Assembly (NCBI GenBank): GCA_021160885.1
Contig: JAGHBR010000367.1
Span: forward strand, 1-5,007
DNA from: Caldisericaceae bacterium
GTDB taxonomy: Bacteria > Calditrichota > Calditrichia > Calditrichales > Calditrichaceae
Reading direction: 5' to 3'
Length of the DNA stretch: 5,007 nt
Below, piece after piece: positions 1 through 4,874 of this stretch. Within the stretch, counting starts at the first letter, position 1, and every line of letters starts with the position of its first letter. Made by a program: the position numbers and the translations under genes. Under the pieces are notes generated by a model, which was not told the origin of the DNA, did no database searches, and was given only the letters and a program-made list of their open reading frames with translations.

Positions 1-348
1 ATACAGCCCATCTAAGGAATGAACTCCATGAACTTCTAAAAACTCCTGGAATGAGTTAAGGATTTGCGGGTAGGTAGCAACAGTAGAGGATTTTAATCCC
101 TTTTCTTTTAAATGATCAAGAAATGCATTTTTAGCATCTTCAAAATCAACAATACGCTTTTTTATTATTAATCGTTTTAAATATTTTTCAAGTGCCTTGT
201 AATCACCGATTTTTATGAAATAATCAATTTCGCTGGCAATCCTTTGAGCAACGGCTTAATTTTTCCCTACACGTTTTCTAAATCGCCTGCCGTCGACGTA
301 AAAACTAACTAAGTATGTACCCTCCCTGGTTTTATGAATACTGGCCAT
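1..348 (-). pseudogene. Tyrosine recombinase / phage integrase, N-terminal part, broken by an in-frame stop
   Basis: Reading leftwards from ATG at 348-346, the frame gives MASIHKTREGTYLVSFYVDG, then a basic stretch (RRFRKRVGKN), then TAA at 258-256 as codon 31. The same frame then runs open for 85 more codons to the window edge. Residues 1-30 look like the start of an Arm-type DNA-binding domain of phage integrases (a beta-rich GTYLVSFYVDGRRFRK pattern). The part after the stop has a helical basic segment and then a SAM-like core-binding domain (KNAFLDHLKEKGLKSSTVAT, then ILNSFQEFLEV). The catalytic domain (R..HxxR..Y) would lie beyond the window. Because the frame is the same on both sides, a point substitution such as AAA to TAA is the simplest explanation; a frameshift is not needed. 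No ATG, GTG or TTG codon in the 85 codons after the stop would allow a restart. The ATG has a very strong SD (AAGGAGGT, 4 nt away). Family call is good; exact integrase type is unknown. Decay versus sequencing error is undecided. Confidence 0.72.
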
Positions 349-373
349 TTTACCTCCTTCCTTTTGAGGTAAA
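349..373 (-). promoter_or_regulatory. Hairpin that sequesters the SD of the integrase gene
   Basis: In transcript direction the 25 nt just before the ATG read TTTACCTC, a 9-nt loop AAAAGGAAG, then GAGGTAAA directly followed by ATG. The two 8-nt arms are perfectly complementary, and the 3' arm holds most of the AAGGAGGT SD. No U-tract follows, so this is unlikely to be an intrinsic terminator for rpsU. The arrangement would hide the ribosome binding site when folded. The loop carries a second purine-rich string (AAGGAAG). The structure is seen in the sequence; the regulatory role is inference. Confidence 0.5.
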
Positions 374-400
374 TTCAAGAAACGAATATAAGGAAGTCAA
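373..400 (-). promoter_or_regulatory. Candidate promoter for the integrase gene
   Basis: In the 72-bp gap after rpsU, the minus strand has TTGACT (400-395, five of six matches to the -35 consensus), a 16-bp spacer and TTGAAT (378-373, four of six to the -10). Transcription from here would start near 366, inside the SD hairpin, and would lose its 5' arm. A weak match in AT-rich DNA, so tentative. Confidence 0.25.
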
Positions 401-420
401 CGCAAATATGCAGAATTTAG

Positions 421-603
421 TCACGAATCACTCATTATCTTCTTCCGCCATTTGAGCTTGGCGCGGTGTCGTTTCTGGCTTGGACTGATGTAGTGCGACT
501 TCTTGTGACATATCTCTATGATCTGCGCTTTGCGAACTTTTCGGTTAAAAGCACGTAGTGCCGAATCAAAATCTCCGTAGTTGGGCACATGAACGGTTAT
601 CAT
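421..603 (-). CDS. rpsU: 30S ribosomal protein bS21
   Basis: Encodes 60 residues of the small-subunit protein bS21, which sits near the 3' end of 16S rRNA and the anti-Shine-Dalgarno site on the ribosome platform. Family marks are the DSALRAFNRKV segment at residues 13-23, the following KAQIIE helix, and a very basic C-terminal half with the SQKRHRAKLKWRKK run. The protein is about the size of other short bS21 versions (E. coli has about 70 residues). The start is the ATG at 603-601 and not the in-frame ATG at 633. The inner one is preceded by AAAAGGAGG with a 5-nt spacer to the ATG, and it begins the conserved part; the extra ten residues MYWFNQKEGV do not look like bS21, and the outer ATG has no SD. 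It lies 84 bp after fmt in the same direction and 72 bp before the integrase remnant. Its SD is inside an inverted repeat, suggesting translational control. Confidence 0.93.
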   Translation of the reverse strand: MITVHVPNYGDFDSALRAFNRKVRKAQIIEICHKKSHYISPSQKRHRAKLKWRKKIMSDS

Positions 604-655
604 GACTCCCTCCTTTTGATTAAACCAATACATTTAAAACGCATCAAAAGGAGTC
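604..655 (-). promoter_or_regulatory. rpsU leader: inverted repeat covering the SD
   Basis: In transcript direction the leader holds CTCCTTTTGAT (653-643), a 22-nt loop and ATCAAAAGGAG (620-610), an 11-bp perfect stem whose 3' arm contains nearly all of the AGGAGG SD (614-609). A competing fold pairs GACTCC (655-650) with GGAGTC (609-604), which touches the ATG; it keeps the 7-bp TTTTGAT/ATCAAAA stem and bulges out GGAG. Both folds occlude the ribosome binding site. There is no downstream U-run, so a terminator is unlikely. A promoter-like pair TTGATG (647-642), 17 bp, TTTAAT (624-619) lies across the loop and would make a transcript without the 5' arm. Pairing is seen directly; control by bS21 or another factor is inferred. 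Confidence 0.55.
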
Positions 656-687
656 GGGTTTCATAGATTAAGAGTAGAAATTTTTCA

Positions 688-1617
688 TTATTTTAAAAGC
701 TGGCCTTCAGCCAAATTGTAACCATTTAAAAAATCTTCTACGGCCATGCGTTTTTTGCCCTGGATCTGCACTTCAAACACATCCACTGCTCCGCTGGCAC
801 ACTTTACAGTAAATCCGTTTTTAAAGACCTTAACAATGGTACCAGGTTCAACCGCATCATTCAAATTGCTGACCAAACGTGAACGAAAAATTTTAAGTTG
901 CTTACCCTGCCAATAACAATAAGCAGCCGGATATGGACTTAGCCCTCTGATCCAGTTATGAACCTGTTGCGCTGGTTGATTAAAATTAAGATGGCACATT
1001 TCTTTGGTAATTTTGGGCGCTTTGGTCGCTAATTTCTCATCCTGTTTAACAGGCTGGATATCATTGATTTCCATGCGATCTAATGTTTCGAGCAACAAAT
1101 CGGCGCCAATTTCAGCCAGCAGGTCATGCAATTCGCCGGCTGTCATGTCCGGTGTAATGGCCACTTCTTTTTGCAGCAACATGTTGCCTTCATCCACGCG
1201 TTCGTTAATCAACATAGTAGTCACACCGGTTTCTGTCTCTCCGTTAATAATGGCCCAATTAATAGGAGCAGCTCCCCGGTAACGCGGTAGTAAGGAAGCA
1301 TGTAAATTGACAGTGCCTTTGGGCGGTAGATTAAAAACCTGTGGCGGCAAAATTTTAAAAGCCACCACCACAAAGACATCGGCTGCAAATTGTTTTAAAT
1401 GCTCAATAAATTGCGTGTCTTTTAATTTTGCTGGTTGAAGAATCGGCAGGCCAATTTGCCGGGCAAATTGTTTAACAGGAGAAGGCCTTAGCTTTAGTCC
1501 TCGCCCCTGCGGCTTATCTGGAACGGTTACAACTGCCACTACTTCATGTTTTGAATTGACCAGTTTTTGCAGGGACACCCTGGCAAAATCAGGCGTCCCC
1601 ATAAAAACAATTCTCAT
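688..1617 (-). CDS. fmt: Methionyl-tRNA formyltransferase
   Basis: Transfers a formyl group from 10-formyltetrahydrofolate to the amino group of methionine on initiator tRNA in the cytoplasm, preparing fMet-tRNA for initiation. The 309-residue length is normal for the family. The N-terminal Rossmann-type domain opens with MRIVFMGTPDFA, followed by the tRNA-contacting loop DKPQGRGLKLRPSPVK (34-49). The catalytic core is NLHASLLPRYRGAAPINWAI (104-123), with Asn104 and His106. The third catalytic residue is Asp142 in ERVDEGNM. These correspond to E. coli Asn108, His110 and Asp146. The C-terminal part, from about 205, is the beta-barrel tRNA-binding domain (HNWIRGLSPYPAAY, then KRMAVEDFLNGY). The ATG overlaps the yajC stop as ATGA and has no clear SD, so translation is probably coupled to yajC. 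More often fmt sits with def; here it takes the place after yajC where secD/secF are often found. All key residues are present. Confidence 0.97.
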   Translation of the reverse strand: MRIVFMGTPDFARVSLQKLVNSKHEVVAVVTVPDKPQGRGLKLRPSPVKQFARQIGLPILQPAKLKDTQFIEHLKQFAADVFVVVAFKILPPQVFNLPPKGTVNLHASLLPRYRGAAPINWAIINGETETGVTTMLINERVDEGNMLLQKEVAITPDMTAGELHDLLAEIGADLLLETLDRMEINDIQPVKQDEKLATKAPKITKEMCHLNFNQPAQQVHNWIRGLSPYPAAYCYWQGKQLKIFRSRLVSNLNDAVEPGTIVKVFKNGFTVKCASGAVDVFEVQIQGKKRMAVEDFLNGYNLAEGQLLK

Positions 1618-1949
1618 ACTTTTTTAGTACCTGCTTTTTTAACATAGCTAATGGCTGTGCGTTCTACATGAAGTTTAACATTGTCATCGACTTTTAAAAT
1701 TACTGTTTTATTGTCATCTGTAAAACCAGCCACTTTCCCATGGATGCCCCCCATGGTTACCACACTGTCACCTTTTTGCAAGGCATCCAACATCTTCTGT
1801 TTTTCTTTTTGCTTTTTTGCCTGAGGCCGAATCATCAAAAAGTACATGATGGCAATGATTAAAATGAATGGCAAAAAGGCGACCAATGGATTTCCGCCGC
1901 CACCGTTGCCCTGGTTGGCAGGCGCCATGAGTAAAATTGCTTGTAACAT
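1614..1949 (-). CDS. yajC: Sec translocon accessory protein YajC
   Basis: A small inner-membrane protein of 111 residues that associates with SecDF and the SecYEG protein-export channel; its precise action is not settled. After a short N-terminus with a glycine-rich stretch (residues 14-19), one membrane segment spans about 22-40 (LVAFLPFILIIAIMYFLMI). It is followed by the family's RPQ motif (41-43) and a strongly basic KKQKEKQK stretch, placing the C-terminus in the cytoplasm. The soluble domain carries the typical GDSVVTMGGIHGKV motif (60-73). The start at 1949 is chosen because AAGGAG (1962-1957) lies 7 nt upstream; the second in-frame ATG at 1928 has no such site. It begins 20 bp after the tgt stop, and its own stop overlaps the fmt start by 4 bp, so tgt, yajC and fmt are probably one transcript. 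The tgt-yajC pair is common in bacteria, but the usual following secD and secF are absent. Confidence 0.95.
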   Translation of the reverse strand: MLQAILLMAPANQGNGGGGNPLVAFLPFILIIAIMYFLMIRPQAKKQKEKQKMLDALQKGDSVVTMGGIHGKVAGFTDDNKTVILKVDDNVKLHVERTAISYVKKAGTKKV

Positions 1950-1969
1950 AGTTTTTCTCCTTAATTAAT

Positions 1970-3103
1970 TTAGTTTTCTACTGTTTTTGTAATTTCAGGT
2001 AAAACCTTTTGTTTCCAGGTCAAAAATTTATCATTTAAAATGGCTTCTCTCGCCTTGTGTACCAGGTTCAGATAAAAATGGACATTATGAATCGTAGCCA
2101 GGCTTAAGCCTAAAATCTCATTGGAATTGTACAAATGTCGTAAATAGGCTCTGGAAAAATTTTGACAGGTGTAACAATCGCATTCGTCATCAATCGGCCG
2201 TGCATCTTCTTTGAATCGTGCCGCTTTGAGAACCATTTTACCCTGCCAGGTAAAAACAGTTCCATTGCGTGCGTTGCGCGTTGGAATCACACAATCAAAC
2301 ATGTCCACGCCACGTTCGATGGCTTCCAGAATATCAGCAGGCATGCCCACGCCCATTAAATATCTTGGTTTTTCTCTCGGTAGAATTTCCGTACAAAAAT
2401 CGGTAATGTCAAACATAACCTCTTTGGGCTCACCTACAGCCAGTCCTCCGATTGCATAGCCGGGAAAATCCAATTCAATCAAGGCCTTTGCACTTTGCTC
2501 GCGGATATGTTTAAATGTTGCTCCCTGTACAATGGCAAACAACCACTGACGATGCCCGTACAAAGGTTGCCAGTTGGCAAAAATTTCCCTTGCCTGTCTT
2601 GCCCATTTGATGGTTAGTTCATTGGATTTTAAAGCATATTCTTCAGTTGAAGGATAGGGCGGACACTCGTCCAGCACCATCATGATGTCACTGCCCAGAC
2701 TTCGTTGAATTTCAAGCACCAGCTCCGGAGTGAATTTATGGTAAGAACCATCCAGATGGGATTGGAACAAAACCCCTTCGTCGTCAATTTTACGTAATTC
2801 TTTTAAACTAAAAACCTGAAAGCCGCCACTGTCGGTCAAAATAGCCCGCTCCCAGGCAATGAACTTATGCAAACCGCCTAATTTTTCAATTAGTTTGTGT
2901 CCAGGTCTCATGTAAAGGTGGTAGGTATTGCCTAAAATGATTGAAGCTTTTACTTCATGCAGGTCTCTTGGTGAAAGTGTTTTAACTGTACCCTGAGTAC
3001 CAACCGGCATAAATATCGGCGTTTCAATTGTACCATGATCAGTCTGAATTGATCCAGCCCGTGCTTTGCATTGAACGTCCGTGTGTATCAAATTAAAAAA
3101 CAT
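1970..3103 (-). CDS. tgt: tRNA-guanine transglycosylase (queuine tRNA-ribosyltransferase)
   Basis: Exchanges guanine-34 in the anticodon of tRNAs with GUN anticodons (Asp, Asn, His, Tyr) for preQ1, a step in queuosine synthesis in the cytoplasm. The 377 residues form the family's TIM barrel with a zinc subdomain. Visible marks are TPIFMPVGTQGTVK (28-41) and LGNTYHL (57-63). TDSGGFQVFSL (90-100) carries the general acid/base Asp91. DECPPYP (145-151), IVQG (191-194) and GGLAVGE (219-225) follow. GVDMFDCVIPTRNARNG (265-281) carries the nucleophile Asp270. The zinc ligands Cys308, Cys310, Cys313 and His339 are all present (CDCYTC, then ATIHN). The ATG at 3103 is used; an ATG four bases upstream is out of frame and soon stops. 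The SD is weak (GGA only). It is the first gene of the tgt-yajC-fmt group, after a 402-bp gap. No preQ1 riboswitch is evident upstream. Confidence 0.98.
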   Translation of the reverse strand: MFFNLIHTDVQCKARAGSIQTDHGTIETPIFMPVGTQGTVKTLSPRDLHEVKASIILGNTYHLYMRPGHKLIEKLGGLHKFIAWERAILTDSGGFQVFSLKELRKIDDEGVLFQSHLDGSYHKFTPELVLEIQRSLGSDIMMVLDECPPYPSTEEYALKSNELTIKWARQAREIFANWQPLYGHRQWLFAIVQGATFKHIREQSAKALIELDFPGYAIGGLAVGEPKEVMFDITDFCTEILPREKPRYLMGVGMPADILEAIERGVDMFDCVIPTRNARNGTVFTWQGKMVLKAARFKEDARPIDDECDCYTCQNFSRAYLRHLYNSNEILGLSLATIHNVHFYLNLVHKAREAILNDKFLTWKQKVLPEITKTVEN

Positions 3104-3139
3104 TCATTCCGTTCAATTTTAATTTACTAAATTTTTAAG

Positions 3140-3166
3140 TTAATATTTTTTAATAAATCAGGGCAA
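3140..3166 (-). promoter_or_regulatory. Weak candidate promoter for the tgt operon
   Basis: The minus strand has TTGCCC (3166-3161) and TATTAA (3145-3140) separated by 15 bp, about 37 bp before the tgt ATG. The spacing is short and the DNA is very AT-rich, so this is only the best-looking pair in the place where a promoter is expected. Confidence 0.15.
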
Positions 3167-3311
3167 ATATTTCTCTGCTCAAATAGTTGATTGGTTTGGG
3201 ATTCTAAGTTGAGTTGATCAGAGTAAGCATGCAGCATGTAAGGCCAGACCTGTATTGACTTTACAAGCTAACAAACCTGTTCTGTGGCTCGACCGACTTG
3301 AAAAATTTTAA

Positions 3312-3462
3312 ATTTTGAGTGTTGAATTTTGAATTAAATTTTTCAAGCGTTAAATCTGATTAATGCATAAGCATGGTTGAATGGTTCAATGGATGAATAT
3401 ATCCATGATCTGAATAATTCCTAAAATAGTACATTCAACATTTTACATTCAAAACTCAAAAT
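3312..3462. repeat. Inverted repeat pair of low-complexity ATTCAA/TTTTGA type
   Basis: ATTTTGAGTGTTGAAT at 3312-3327 is the reverse complement, with one mismatch in 16, of ATTCAAAACTCAAAAT at 3447-3462. The arms are separated by 119 bp and each is flanked by further copies of the same short words (GAATTTTGAATT, ACATTCAACATTTTACATTC). Such strings can recur between genes in some AT-rich genomes; whether this one is dispersed genome-wide cannot be seen here. Confidence 0.5.
3373..3396. repeat. Three imperfect 8-bp tandem units
   Basis: ATGGTTGA, ATGGTTCA and ATGGATGA follow one another without gaps. The last unit runs into a small inverted repeat, ATGGAT (3389-3394) and ATCCAT (3401-3406). No function can be assigned. 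Confidence 0.45.
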
Positions 3463-3505
3463 TATTTGATAGGGCTGCCGCCAGGTTGCTTTATATTGCA
3501 TTACT

Positions 3506-4762
3506 TCAATTTCTGAACACCTCGCGGTATTTATAAATATTTAATCTTTGATTGTAAAAAAGATCTTCCAACACCAGAGCCACCGCCCCAATTATGGCGG
3601 CATCCTCTTTTAATTTTGCCTTTTTAACTTTAACAATGCGGCTTGGCGTGCGCAAAATATCCTGTTTAATCTGATCCTTAATAATTTTTAAGAGCAAAGA
3701 ATCGTGGGCAATTGGTTGTCCACCGATCACTACCAGTTCAGGATTCAAAGTATTTATTAGATTAATGCAAATTATGCCAACTAAAAAGCCATATTCTTTA
3801 ACCAACTCTAAAGCCAGGGGATTATTATTATGAGCCTCCTCAAGAATGTAATCTACACTTAATTTTTTTTCATCCAATTGTCCTGCAAAACTTCCCTGCA
3901 ATCCTCTTTTTGCCCCCCCCAGCAAAACGTTTTCTGAAAGAATATCACCAAAATTTTTATGTTCGTCATATAATAGTTTACAATAACCTTTTTCTTTAAC
4001 CAAAAAACCAACATCATAATAACCGACCTCACCGGCTGAAGCCGATATTCCACGCAGCAACTCACCATTAATAATAATGCCTGCGCCTACTCCATCTCCT
4101 ACCCAAAGATACACCATATCCCGCACTGACTTTCCTGCACCAAAATGAAATTCGCCCAGACTGATGGCTTTAACGTCATTCTCAACAACGGTCTCGATTT
4201 GATAGCGATCTTCAAAAGATTTTTTTAACGGAAAGCCTACCCATTTTTTCAGGGAATCCGACTCTTGTATTTTCCCATTTTTGTAGTTTACCAGACCGGG
4301 TATTGCAATACCAATGCCAATCGGCCTGGCTTTTTTTACCCAATCAATCTTCAAGAAATCATCGATGTATGAATAAACCTGCTTAACAATATCTTTTAAT
4401 GAGGCTCCTGGTTTAAAAGAAAAATAATCGACATTATGAATTTTAGCATTTAAATCACTGAGAGCCACCCTGGCATGATCACGTTTAATTTCAATTCCAA
4501 TGGCAAACCCTGAATGTGGATTAAACTTCAATAAAATGGGCTTCCGGCCTCCCAGCTTGGTTGAATTGCCCATACCAATCTCATGGATATAGCCCAACTC
4601 AAGCAAATTGCTAATTATTTCAGAGACAGCAGCTTTTGACAATTTATAACGCTTGGCTAATTCAGCCCTTGAAATCGGTCCATCATTTTTAATGAATCGT
4701 AAAATATTCAATTCATTAAACTCGCGAACCAACTTAGGTCCATACCCTGCTTCCCGAATCAT
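3506..4762 (-). CDS. ROK-family transcriptional repressor (Mlc/NagC/XylR-like)
   Basis: A 418-residue DNA-binding regulator of the ROK group, which usually represses sugar uptake or breakdown genes until a sugar ligand binds. Residues about 13-62 form a winged helix-turn-helix (ISRAELAKRYKLSKAAVSEI, then NLLELGYI), and a wing follows (LGGRKPILLKF, 70-80). The rest is a sugar-kinase-like fold: GIEIKRDHARVALSDL (89-104), GIGIAIPGLVN (149-159), ENDVKAISLGE (194-204), VGDGVGAGIIINGELLRG (221-238), SAGEVGYYDVG (242-252) and NPELVVIGG (340-348). The kinase DxGGTK phosphate motif is replaced by GIEIKRD. The ROK zinc motif CxCGxxGCxE is missing, and the usual zinc His after AGEVG is Tyr, so catalysis is unlikely although Asp196 remains. 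The start has AAGGA 6 nt upstream. An eight-G run lies at 3913-3920. The target genes are not in this window; the sugar is unknown. Confidence 0.92.
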   Translation of the reverse strand: MIREAGYGPKLVREFNELNILRFIKNDGPISRAELAKRYKLSKAAVSEIISNLLELGYIHEIGMGNSTKLGGRKPILLKFNPHSGFAIGIEIKRDHARVALSDLNAKIHNVDYFSFKPGASLKDIVKQVYSYIDDFLKIDWVKKARPIGIGIAIPGLVNYKNGKIQESDSLKKWVGFPLKKSFEDRYQIETVVENDVKAISLGEFHFGAGKSVRDMVYLWVGDGVGAGIIINGELLRGISASAGEVGYYDVGFLVKEKGYCKLLYDEHKNFGDILSENVLLGGAKRGLQGSFAGQLDEKKLSVDYILEEAHNNNPLALELVKEYGFLVGIICINLINTLNPELVVIGGQPIAHDSLLLKIIKDQIKQDILRTPSRIVKVKKAKLKEDAAIIGAVALVLEDLFYNQRLNIYKYREVFRN

Positions 4763-4775
4763 TCTTTTTCCTTAA

Positions 4776-4800
4776 TTAGTTTATTTTCCTAACAATCATT
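4776..4800. promoter_or_regulatory. Candidate ROK/XylR-type operator just before the repressor gene
   Basis: The + strand reads TTAGTTTATTT, four bases, then AACAATCATT. Known Bacillus XylR operators (XylR is a ROK protein) have TTAGTTTGTTT and AACAAACTAA half-sites separated by four bases. The left half matches at ten of eleven positions; the right half matches only in AACAA and one further base. It lies immediately upstream of the AAGGA SD, which would suit autorepression. The background is AT-rich, so the match is only suggestive. Confidence 0.25.
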
Positions 4801-4812
4801 TAAAGATAACAT

Positions 4813-4849
4813 TAAAATGGATTAAATAAAAAAAAATTTAATCATTTTA
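4813..4849. repeat. AT-rich inverted repeat upstream of the ROK gene
   Basis: TAAAATGGATTAAAT (4813-4827) and ATTTAATCATTTTA (4836-4849) are complementary over 14 pairs, with one bulged G in the left arm and an eight-A spacer. It begins 50 bp before the ROK start and overlaps the candidate -10 box, the usual place for a repressor site. Without GC pairs it would make a poor terminator. It could be an operator or merely AT-rich coincidence, though the arm length makes coincidence less likely. Confidence 0.45.
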
Positions 4850-4874
4850 CAGCATGTAAAGTACTTCATGGCAA
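4844..4874 (-). promoter_or_regulatory. Candidate promoter of the ROK gene
   Basis: The minus strand has TTGCCA (4874-4869, five of six matches to the -35 consensus), a 19-bp spacer and TAAAAT (4849-4844, five of six to the -10), giving a leader of roughly 75 nt. The spacer is two bases longer than ideal. The rest of the region up to 5007 shows no supportable gene; a 5-bp hairpin AGCCT/AGGCT sits at 4893-4909. Confidence 0.3.

Larger units (their letters stand above)
3104..3505. other. 402-bp non-coding AT-rich gap
   Basis: No open frame on either strand looks like a gene, and no tRNA or obvious riboswitch is seen. The tgt-proximal part (3104-3170) is almost pure A/T. At 3173-3182 and 3214-3223 there is an imperfect inverted repeat (CTCTGCTCAA against TTGATCAGAG, nine of ten pairs, 31-nt loop). 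From about 3300 to 3465 the sequence is low-complexity, built of TTTTGA, TTGAAT and ATTCAA words, with the repeats listed separately. After the ROK stop (below 3506) there is no hairpin with a U-run, so no intrinsic terminator is called for the repressor gene. Confidence 0.6.

Noticed and set aside
604..633. Longer rpsU start giving ten extra residues (MYWFNQKEGV)
   Set aside because: The outer ATG has no SD, lies in the hairpin loop, and the extra residues are unlike bS21; the inner ATG at 603 has a very strong SD.
1004..1282. Plus-strand open frame of 92 codons opposite fmt
   Set aside because: Shadow of the certain fmt gene; serine-rich composition and no family resemblance.
2162..2459. 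Two plus-strand open frames opposite tgt
   Set aside because: They overlap each other and conserved tgt catalytic motifs on the other strand; no start signal.
3104..3170. preQ1 riboswitch before tgt
   Set aside because: No small hairpin with the C-rich loop and A-rich tail typical of preQ1-I is seen; the region is simple A/T sequence.
3466..3505. Terminator after the ROK gene
   Set aside because: Only 3-bp GGC/GCC or CTG/CAG pairing around 3474-3486 and no adjacent U-run.
3859..4068. Minus-strand open frame inside the ROK gene in another frame
   Set aside because: Shadow frame; the ROK frame has matching motifs across the same stretch, so no frameshifted gene is needed.
3232..4859. Shared 10-mer CAGCATGTAA at 3232-3241 and 4850-4859
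   Set aside because: A 10-base match within 5 kb is expected by chance, and the flanks do not match.
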